Below, piece after piece: positions 1 to 6,505 of a DNA stretch of 16,016 nucleotides. Source of the stretch: Pelagibacteraceae bacterium (GTDB lineage Bacteria; Pseudomonadota; Alphaproteobacteria; Pelagibacterales; Pelagibacteraceae); assembly GCA_002684895.1 (NCBI GenBank), contig NYVZ01000010.1:31863-47878 (forward strand). The letters are read 5' to 3'. A program made the position numbers and the translations under genes. The notes below the pieces were generated by a model, which did not search any database, was not told where the DNA came from, and saw only the letters and a list, made by a program, of their open reading frames with translations. Position 1 is the first letter of the stretch. Every line of letters begins with the position of its first letter.

Positions 1-30
1 GATAATAGCAATATGATTTGGTAAATTCAT
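1..30 (-). CDS. uppS: Isoprenyl (undecaprenyl) diphosphate synthase, first 10 codons only
   Basis: Partial gene cut by the window edge. An ATG at 30-28 overlaps the TGA stop of frr (ATGA overlap) and opens a frame reading MNLPNHIAII up to the edge. This matches the N-terminus of cis-prenyltransferases, where a P-x-HIAIIMDGNGRWA-like motif leads into the catalytic Asp loop; the catalytic part lies outside the window. The family makes the C55 lipid carrier used in peptidoglycan and other envelope synthesis. Finding it directly after frr fits the common proteobacterial order frr-uppS-cdsA-dxr. Only ten residues are visible, so the call rests on this motif plus position. Confidence 0.75.
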   Translation of the reverse strand, partial: MNLPNHIAII

Positions 31-587
31 ACCTTTAATATTTCTTGTTCTTTTTCTTTAATTTTACTTTCGATTTTTTTTATATACTCGTCTGTAAGTT
101 TTTGAAGATCACTAGAAAGTTTTTTACTTTCATCTTCGCTAATATTTTTGTTTTTTTCCTCTGCCTTGAGAAAATCCATTCCATTTCTTCGTATATTTCT
201 AATAGAAATTTTATTTTTTTCAGATTGTTGATTTACTATTTTAGATAATTCTTTTCTTCTATCCTCGCTAAGTTTTGGAACAGGAATTCTTACAATTTGT
301 CCATCTACTATTGGGTTTAAATTTAAATCACTTTCTCTAAGCGCTTTTTCACAAAATTTGATATTATTACTGTCCCATACCTGAATTGATAAAGTTTGTG
401 GATCTGAAACACCGATTGTACCAACTTGATTAATTGGCGTTTGTTGCCCATAAACCTCAACTTTAATTAAATCTAACATCGAGGTATGCGCTCTTCCTGT
501 TCTAATGGTAGACAAATCTTTTATCAGAGAAGACAAAGACTCCTCCATTTTAGATTGGAAAGTTTGTAATCTATTGTCTAATTGCAT
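27..587 (-). CDS. frr: Ribosome recycling factor
   Basis: Cytoplasmic factor that, with EF-G, splits the post-termination ribosome so that its subunits can be reused. The 186 residues match the family's usual length of about 185. The three-helix-bundle domain is recognisable from LSTIRTGRA (25-33), the IPVPKLSEDRRKEL segment (101-114) and NIRRNG (131-136), with a long charged helix at the C-terminus. The small second domain lies around residues 40-100. The ATG start lies 4 bases after the tsf stop, and the stop overlaps the uppS start, so it is translated as part of the rpsB-tsf-frr-uppS unit. Unusually, pyrH (UMP kinase), which often sits between tsf and frr, is not there. Nothing in the protein itself looks abnormal. 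Confidence 0.97.
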   Translation of the reverse strand: MQLDNRLQTFQSKMEESLSSLIKDLSTIRTGRAHTSMLDLIKVEVYGQQTPINQVGTIGVSDPQTLSIQVWDSNNIKFCEKALRESDLNLNPIVDGQIVRIPVPKLSEDRRKELSKIVNQQSEKNKISIRNIRRNGMDFLKAEEKNKNISEDESKKLSSDLQKLTDEYIKKIESKIKEKEQEILKV

Positions 588-591
588 CGTA

Positions 592-1494
592 TTATTTTGT
601 TAAAGATTTTACTTCCTCTCTAAAGTCAATTTTTTGTAACTCAATACCCTCTCCTACTTTCAATCTATGAAAATCTAAAACTTCAAAATTGTCTGATTTA
701 TCTTTATTAAAATTACTAATTGCCTGGTTAACAGTGAGTTCTTGATCAATCACCCATTTCTGATTCATTAAAGTATTTTCTGAAATCACTTTAGTTAATT
801 TACCCTTAATTATTTTTTCCAGTATTTCTGGCTTCTTTCCATTTTTGTCTATTTGCTCCTCTATAATTTTTTTTTCATTATTTATAAAATCTGCATCTAG
901 TTTATTCTCATTTAATGCCATTGGTGACATAGCAGCAATATGCATACAGATACTACTAGCTAATTGTGAGCTTTCATCAACTTTTGATTTGTATTTAATA
1001 GCTGAAATTATTTTTCCAGTGTTATTGTTAGCTTTGTTATGTATATAAAAAGATAAATTAGAATTTTCTTTTGAAATTTTTTTAAATCTTCTTAATTTTA
1101 TATTCTCTCCAATTTTTGAGACTAAACTAACTATTAAATCTTTAACGGTTACACCATCAATTGATAAATTATTTAAATCGTCAAGATTATTTGCTTTGGT
1201 GCTATACTCTGATATCTTTGAGCAAAAATTTAGAAATTCATTATTTTTTGCAACAAAATCTGTTTCTGAATTAATTTCAGTCAATGCCAAGCAATCTTTA
1301 TCTTCTCCTAATATAATCAAACCCTCAGCAGCATCTCTTGAGCTTTTTTTTGCAGCTTTTAAAACTCCTTTTTTTCTCAAGTATTCAATTGATCTTTCTA
1401 TATTATTATCATTTTCTTTAAGAGCATTTTTGCAATCTTGCATGCCAGCTCCAGTAACATCCCTTAGTTCTTTGACTTTTTCTAACACTGACAT
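592..1494 (-). CDS. tsf: Translation elongation factor Ts
   Basis: Guanine nucleotide exchange factor that removes GDP from EF-Tu during elongation. The 300 residues are within the family range. The N-terminal UBA-like domain begins with the classic start leading to LRDVTGAGMQDCKNAL (10-25), followed by the TDFVAKN motif (78-84), which in known structures lies in the core that contacts EF-Tu. The dimerisation/core region follows, containing the ICMHIAAM-type segment at about residues 180-190, and a C-terminal module. The ATG overlaps the rpsB stop by one base (TAATG), indicating translational coupling, so control of rpsB by its leader would probably also affect tsf. The overlap plus the conserved N-terminus fixes the start. 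Confidence 0.98.
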   Translation of the reverse strand: MSVLEKVKELRDVTGAGMQDCKNALKENDNNIERSIEYLRKKGVLKAAKKSSRDAAEGLIILGEDKDCLALTEINSETDFVAKNNEFLNFCSKISEYSTKANNLDDLNNLSIDGVTVKDLIVSLVSKIGENIKLRRFKKISKENSNLSFYIHNKANNNTGKIISAIKYKSKVDESSQLASSICMHIAAMSPMALNENKLDADFINNEKKIIEEQIDKNGKKPEILEKIIKGKLTKVISENTLMNQKWVIDQELTVNQAISNFNKDKSDNFEVLDFHRLKVGEGIELQKIDFREEVKSLTK

Positions 1495-2276
1495 TATTTT
1501 TTTTCCTCTTTAGTAATTTTTTTACTAAATTCTTTACTGAGCGCTTTAGGTTTAGGCTTATCTGTTTTATCCACTTTCTCAGAAACCTTAATATTCTTTT
1601 TGGCATCTATGATTGTCTTTTTTATTAAATCACAATAAAGATTTATAGATCTTCGCGCATCATCATTGCCTGGTATTGGAAAATCAATGTTGTCAGGATC
1701 TGAATTACTATCAAGAATACCAATTATTGGAATATTTAGTTTCTTTGCTTCTAAAATAGCAAGTGACTCAATGTTTGTGTCAATAACAAAAATGATATTC
1801 GGTAACTTTTGCATTTCCGAAATACCACCTAGAGATCTCTCTAATTTTTCTTTTTCTAAATTCATTTTAATTAGTTCTTTTTTTGTAAAACCTGAATCTT
1901 CCTCTAAAAGATTTTTTTTTAAACTTTTAAGTCTTTTTATTGAATTGCTTATTGTATTCCAATTGGTCAACATTCCTCCCAACCATCTGAAATTAACGTA
2001 GTAGTTATCTGTTTCTTTGGCTACATCCGCTATTAATTCTGAAGCTTGTTTCTTTGTAGAGACAAACAAAACTTTGCCTCCAGACGAAACTGATTTATGT
2101 AGCTCCATAAGAGCATTTTTTAACAATTCCAAAGTTTTTGATAGATCAATTATGTGAATAGAGTTTTTTTCTCCAAAAATATATTTTTTCATTTTTGGAT
2201 TCCATCTAAATGTTTTGTGACCTAAATGTACACCTGCCTCTAACAGGTCTTTAACTGTTACTTCTGGTAAGTTCAT
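1494..2276 (-). CDS. rpsB: 30S ribosomal protein S2
   Basis: Small-subunit protein S2. The 260 residues include all family landmarks: GVHLGHKTFRWNP (15-27), RWLGGMLTNW (97-106), a coiled-coil-like insertion (about 110-150), and the DSNSDPDNIDFPIPGNDDA segment (189-207). It ends in a lysine-rich tail (about 225-260) of the sort that varies between species. The ATG at 2276-2274 is preceded by AAGGA with a 4-base spacer. It is the first gene of its unit: upstream lies the only real spacer of the window, with a promoter-like sequence and a structured leader whose pseudoknot ends next to the ribosome binding site. In Enterobacteria and in Pelagibacter, S2 leaders are known or proposed sites of feedback control, so autoregulation is the likely mode here (inference). 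Confidence 0.98.
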   Translation of the reverse strand: MNLPEVTVKDLLEAGVHLGHKTFRWNPKMKKYIFGEKNSIHIIDLSKTLELLKNALMELHKSVSSGGKVLFVSTKKQASELIADVAKETDNYYVNFRWLGGMLTNWNTISNSIKRLKSLKKNLLEEDSGFTKKELIKMNLEKEKLERSLGGISEMQKLPNIIFVIDTNIESLAILEAKKLNIPIIGILDSNSDPDNIDFPIPGNDDARRSINLYCDLIKKTIIDAKKNIKVSEKVDKTDKPKPKALSKEFSKKITKEEKK

Positions 2277-2359
2277 ATTTTCCTTTCCGGTTATTCCTCC
2301 AGAGAAACTACTGCTTTAACAGACCGGGGGCTTTATGCCAGATTCTCTGTGCGTTTTTT
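2277..2359 (-). promoter_or_regulatory. Structured 5' leader of rpsB (putative S2-responsive pseudoknot RNA)
   Basis: A G+C-rich island in an AT-rich genome, between the putative transcription start (about 2359) and the rpsB ATG. On the minus-strand RNA I can pair CAGAGAA (2349-2343) with UUCUCUG (2306-2300), 7 bp. Inside this are a GGC/GCC hairpin (2339-2337 with 2331-2329) and CUGU/GCAG (2322-2319 with 2314-2311) closing a UAAA loop. CCGGU (2327-2323), inside the big loop, pairs perfectly with ACCGG (2291-2287) outside it. This is a pseudoknot ending one base before the AAAGGA binding site. A second Shine-Dalgarno-like GGAGGA lies at 2300-2295. A cis-regulatory RNA before the S2 gene has been reported in Candidatus Pelagibacter ubique from comparative genomics; identity with that motif is inferred from position and form. 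Leader boundaries are approximate. Confidence 0.75.
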
Positions 2360-2365
2360 TTTAGG

Positions 2366-2393
2366 CTTATATAATTGAAAAATATAATTTCAA
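2366..2393 (-). promoter_or_regulatory. Putative sigma70-type promoter of rpsB-tsf-frr-uppS
   Basis: Reading the minus strand, TTGAAA (2393-2388) and TATAAG (2371-2366) each match the sigma70 consensus at 5 of 6 positions and are separated by 16 bases. A start about 7 bases downstream would fall at the edge of the A9 run near 2359, giving a leader of about 80 nt that contains the whole pseudoknot. The genome is so AT-rich that promoter-like hexamers occur by chance. Support comes mainly from the position in the only spacer and the fit with the leader. Confidence 0.45.
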
Positions 2394-2405
2394 TAGAAAA
2401 TTTGT

Positions 2406-5400
2406 CTAAAAATATGATTTTACGTGGTTATTTTCTAAATATTCTATATCTTTTTGCTTAATTTTTAATCTTGAATTTAATGCAAAAGAATAAATGCCAC
2501 TAGATTTGTCTTCGAAAATAATCATTACTTCGGAAGATCCTTTTTGGTTTAATCTTTCTTTTATCAAAGACAAAGAGTTTATATTTTTAATTTTAAATGT
2601 TACCTTTTCAATATTTTTATTTTTTAAATCATCCATTAAAAAAATACTGTCTAAATTAATGCGTACAATTCCGTCTTTATTTTTTTCTTTTTTAACTTTG
2701 ATCAAAAAGGAATTACCTACCAAAAGATTGTTTCTATTTTCAATTAATCTCTCAGAAAATATAAATAACTCAAACATTGAATTTAAATCAACAAATTTAA
2801 TTATAGCATAAGGGTTTCCTTTGGCGGTTTTTTTTTCTTGAATTGAAATAAGAGTCCCTGCAATCATCGCATCTTTGGATTTATTGTTTTTAAAATCTGC
2901 ATATGAAAGTACCTTATATTGTTTTAGTATTCCTAAATTTGACTTAAGCGGGTGTTCGCCAACAAAGAAGCCAATTGACTCAAATTCTTTTTTTATTTTT
3001 TCATTTTGATCCCAATCTACAATTGCAATTTCTGCTGTATCAATGTTCTCACTTTCTACAAGTTCCTGTGAAAATAGTAAATTCTGATTACTAATATTTG
3101 ATTGATCTGATGATTTTGATTGTTTTATATAATCTGGAACCTTTTCAAAAAGTTTTTTTCTATTTTCATCTAAAATATCTAATGAACCAGATTTAATCAA
3201 TCCTTCCAATTGAAGTTTATTTAGATTTTTACTATCGGTTCTGCTTAAAAAATTTGAAACTGAATTAAAAATACCATTTTTTTTTCTTTCCTTAACTATG
3301 TTTGATATTGCCTCATAACCGACTGCTTTGATAGCTGATAAGGCATAATAAATAGTTTTATTTCTAGGTAAAAACTCTGCAAAGGAATAATTGATATTTG
3401 GAGGCTTGATATCTATATTGAGTCTTTTTAGTTCTTCATAAAATAAATTTAATTTGTCTGTATTTGATAATTCAGTATTCATTGACGCACAAAAAAAATA
3501 AATTGGATAATGTGTTTTTAAGTAAGCAGTTTGAAAGGCAATTAGAGCATATGCAGCTGCATGACTTTTATTAAAACCATATTGTGCAAACTTTTCTACA
3601 AGTTGAAAAATGTAAATTGCTTGATCTTTAGAAATTCCATTGTTTATAGCCCCTTCAATAAAATCTTTTTTTTGCCTTTCCATCTCTGCAGACTTTTTTT
3701 TACCCATTGCTTTTCTTAAGATATCCGCTTTACTAGCACTAAAACCAGATAATGCCTGTGCTATTTGCATTACTTGCTCTTGATATATTATGACACCATA
3801 TGTTTCCTTTAAAATATCTTTTAAGTTTTCGTGTAAATAATCAGGCTGTTCCTTTCCATGTTTCCTGGCTATATAAGTTGGTATATTTTGCATGGGTCCT
3901 GGCCTATAGAGTGCAACTAATGCAATAATATCTTCAAATTGATTTGGTTTAAGTTGTTTTAAAACTTCTCTCATGCCCGAACTTTCAAGTTGAAAAATAC
4001 CCATAGTTTCACCTGAACTCAGTAATTCGAAGGTTTTTTTATCTGATAGATCAATTTTATTTATATCAAAAAACGCATCGTCATTATGAATAAAATCAAT
4101 TGTTTTTTTGATAACTGTCAAAGTTTTTAACCCAAGAAAATCAAATTTTACTAAACCAGTTTCCTCTGACGATTTCATATCAAATTGAGTGACTGGGATT
4201 GGTAGAGTTGAAGATAAATCTTTGTATAACGGTACTAACTCGTCTAAATCTCTATCGCCAATAACTACACCTGCTGCATGAGTTGCGACATTTCTATAAA
4301 GCCCTTCAAGTTGTAAAGAGTAATTAATTAATTTTTTTATAATAGGGTCGTTTTTCTCCTCTTTTTGTAGCCTTGGTTCAATGGCTATAGATTCGGCTAA
4401 TGATAAAGGTCTTGAGGGATCAAAAGGAATCATTTTACAGAGTTGATCCACTCGTCCATAAGGTAAGCCTAATACTCTTCCAATATCTCTTAAAGCCATT
4501 CTAGCCTGTAATTTGCCAAATGTAATAATCTGGGCAACTTTATTAGGATACTTATCCTTTACGTATTTTATTACGTCATCTCGACCTTCTTGGCAAAAAT
4601 CTATATCAAAATCAGGCATAGATATTCTATCAGGATTTAAAAAACGCTCGAATATTAATCCAAACCTAATAGGATCTAAATCTGTAATAGACAAGCACCA
4701 AGCTACCAAGGAACCTGCTCCAGAACCTCTGCCTGGCCCCACAGGTATGTTATTAGATTTCGCCCAGTTTATGTAATCTGAAACAATAAGAAAATAACCA
4801 GAAAATTTCATATTAGAAATTACTGATACCTCATACTGAAGTCTAGTATCGTAAAGTTTTTTTATATCTTCTCTCTCAATTTCATTTTTAAGCTGCGGAT
4901 AAATAAACTTAGTTAATCTCTCTTGAAGTCCCTGCTCCGCTTTATCTTTTAAAACTTTATTTACATCCATATTTTCGTCAACAAAATGAGGTAAAAGAGG
5001 TTTGCTTTTTTTTGGATAATAACAAAATCTATATTTAAAATTTTTATTATTTTCTAATGCATCAGGAAGATCTCTAAAAAGATCAGCTAGTTGTTCTGAT
5101 TGCATAAAGTAATGTTGATCTGAATATTTTAATCTATTCTTATCATTGACGTAACTTTTTTCACCGACACATATATATGCATCATGTGCTGCATATTCGT
5201 TTTGATTCAAATAAAAAACTTCATTTGTAGCAATTAATGGTATTTTTAATTCTGTTGCAGCTTTTATGAGTTTCTTTTCTAGTTGAGATTCATGTGGTTC
5301 GTTATGCCTTTGTATTTCAATATAAATATTATTATTAAAAATTTTTTTTAATTCGTAAATTTTTTTGTTACAATAATTGTCTTTATTCTTAATAAACAAA

Positions 5401-5825
5401 TCAGAAAAAAAACTTTTACTTCCGCCTATAAGAATTATTATTCCATCCAAGTATCTTGTAAGCAAATCGAATGAAATATTAGGCTTATTATCCTCATCCT
5501 TTAAATTTAAATAAGATTTTGAGGATAATTTAAGTAAATTTTTATATCCTTTGTTATTTTTAGCAAATAAAGAAATTTTTCCATAAAAAATTTCCTTATC
5601 TACTGTATCCTTTAAATATATATTGGTTCCAATTATTGGTTGAATGCCTAGTTTGCTAAGCTCGTTAGAAAACTCTAATGCCCCAGATAAATTTTCATTA
5701 TCACAGATCCCAACTGCAGAAACTTTATTTTTTTTACAAAAGTCAGATAGTTGATTTATTTTAATTGCTCCCTCGCATATTGAAAACTGGGAGTGAATTT
5801 TTAAATTAATTACCTCTTTAGACAT
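2406..5825 (-). CDS. dnaE: DNA polymerase III subunit alpha (replicative polymerase)
   Basis: Catalytic subunit of the chromosomal replicase, working with the beta clamp and clamp loader. The 1139 residues compare with 1160 in E. coli. Domains in order: PHP (about 1-270), palm/catalytic core with the glycine-rich GPGRGSGAGSLVAW segment just before PDFDIDF (404-410), thumb and fingers, a helix-hairpin-helix region, and an OB-fold near the C-terminus. D405 and D407 align with the E. coli catalytic D401 and D403, and D562 in the KFDFLGLKTL segment supplies the third Asp. The PHP metal-binding motifs are degenerate (HLHxH-like motif reads NLKIH at 7-11; DH-like motif reads DN at 42-43), so intrinsic proofreading by this domain is unlikely. 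The ATG overlaps the lolD stop by one base (TAATG). It is the last gene before the rpsB spacer. Confidence 0.98.
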   Translation of the reverse strand: MSKEVINLKIHSQFSICEGAIKINQLSDFCKKNKVSAVGICDNENLSGALEFSNELSKLGIQPIIGTNIYLKDTVDKEIFYGKISLFAKNNKGYKNLLKLSSKSYLNLKDEDNKPNISFDLLTRYLDGIIILIGGSKSFFSDLFIKNKDNYCNKKIYELKKIFNNNIYIEIQRHNEPHESQLEKKLIKAATELKIPLIATNEVFYLNQNEYAAHDAYICVGEKSYVNDKNRLKYSDQHYFMQSEQLADLFRDLPDALENNKNFKYRFCYYPKKSKPLLPHFVDENMDVNKVLKDKAEQGLQERLTKFIYPQLKNEIEREDIKKLYDTRLQYEVSVISNMKFSGYFLIVSDYINWAKSNNIPVGPGRGSGAGSLVAWCLSITDLDPIRFGLIFERFLNPDRISMPDFDIDFCQEGRDDVIKYVKDKYPNKVAQIITFGKLQARMALRDIGRVLGLPYGRVDQLCKMIPFDPSRPLSLAESIAIEPRLQKEEKNDPIIKKLINYSLQLEGLYRNVATHAAGVVIGDRDLDELVPLYKDLSSTLPIPVTQFDMKSSEETGLVKFDFLGLKTLTVIKKTIDFIHNDDAFFDINKIDLSDKKTFELLSSGETMGIFQLESSGMREVLKQLKPNQFEDIIALVALYRPGPMQNIPTYIARKHGKEQPDYLHENLKDILKETYGVIIYQEQVMQIAQALSGFSASKADILRKAMGKKKSAEMERQKKDFIEGAINNGISKDQAIYIFQLVEKFAQYGFNKSHAAAYALIAFQTAYLKTHYPIYFFCASMNTELSNTDKLNLFYEELKRLNIDIKPPNINYSFAEFLPRNKTIYYALSAIKAVGYEAISNIVKERKKNGIFNSVSNFLSRTDSKNLNKLQLEGLIKSGSLDILDENRKKLFEKVPDYIKQSKSSDQSNISNQNLLFSQELVESENIDTAEIAIVDWDQNEKIKKEFESIGFFVGEHPLKSNLGILKQYKVLSYADFKNNKSKDAMIAGTLISIQEKKTAKGNPYAIIKFVDLNSMFELFIFSERLIENRNNLLVGNSFLIKVKKEKNKDGIVRINLDSIFLMDDLKNKNIEKVTFKIKNINSLSLIKERLNQKGSSEVMIIFEDKSSGIYSFALNSRLKIKQKDIEYLENNHVKSYF

Positions 5826-6505
5826 TACATAAAATTAACATTTCCATTGGCAATTGTTAATTCAAAATCAGACTTATTAACAAGTGTTTTATTATGAGTT
5901 GCAAATATAATTAATGTTTCATTATCTTTAATATTATTTAGTAGGTTTATAATATTTTCAGCATTTTTAGCATCAAGGCTTCCAGTGGGTTCATCAGCTA
6001 AAATTAACTTTGGTTTATTTATCAAGCTTCTAGCAATTGCTACACGCTGCTGTTCCCCGCCAGATAATTCTCCTGGTCTATGATTTAATCTATTCTCTAA
6101 ACCAACTTTAGTTAATAATGATTTAGCTAAGAGATAAGTATCATTTTTTTTTTTATTTAAATAAAGATTAGGTAACATTACATTCTCTATAGCTGTAAGG
6201 TCTGAAATTAAATTAAAATTTTGAAAAACTATTGATAAATTTTTTTTTCTATAATCAGACTTTTGTTTTTCATTATAGGAGAATAAATTATTTGATGATA
6301 ATAGACTATAATCCCCTTGATCTGGACTATCTAGAAGGGCTAACAAATGTATTAATGTCGACTTTCCTGAACCTGATGGTCCGGTAAGTGCGACAAGCTT
6401 ATTTGTAGGCAATTTAAGGCTTATATTATTTAGCACAATAATATCAGTATTTTTATCTTTATATTTCTTACTTACATTTTTTAATTCTATTAAATTTTCA
6501 ATCAT
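5825..6505 (-). CDS. lolD: Lipoprotein-releasing ABC transporter ATP-binding protein LolD
   Basis: Cytoplasmic ATPase that powers extraction of mature lipoproteins from the inner membrane by the LolC/E-type permease, for transfer to LolA. The 226 residues contain Walker A GPSGSGKST (42-50), a Q-loop glutamine (Q95), the signature LSGGEQQRVAIAR (147-159), Walker B LILADEPTGSLD (167-178) and the switch histidine H204 in FATHN. This belongs to the LolD/MacB-like class of ATPases; the neighbouring permease of the Lol type favours LolD. The ATG lies 8 bases inside the 3' end of lolC, and the stop overlaps dnaE. The gene contains a run of 11 A on its coding strand (6144-6154, coding NKKKN at 117-121), which is in frame here but is a potential slippage site. 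Confidence 0.95.
   Translation of the reverse strand: MIENLIELKNVSKKYKDKNTDIIVLNNISLKLPTNKLVALTGPSGSGKSTLIHLLALLDSPDQGDYSLLSSNNLFSYNEKQKSDYRKKNLSIVFQNFNLISDLTAIENVMLPNLYLNKKKNDTYLLAKSLLTKVGLENRLNHRPGELSGGEQQRVAIARSLINKPKLILADEPTGSLDAKNAENIINLLNNIKDNETLIIFATHNKTLVNKSDFELTIANGNVNFM

Noticed and set aside
45..248. Plus-strand open frames lying opposite frr, tsf, rpsB, dnaE, rnj, nuoN, nuoM and nuoL (this is one example)
   Set aside because: They are fully antisense to well-recognised genes, have compositions expected from reading lysine/asparagine-rich genes backwards (Phe/Ile/Leu-rich), and match no family I know.
2300..2362. Plus-strand stem CAGAGAA/TTCTCTG followed by a T9 run, resembling a terminator
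   Set aside because: No plus-strand gene leads into it, the enclosed loop is about 36 bases, and the same bases are better explained as the rpsB leader on the minus strand, where the run is A9 upstream of the fold.
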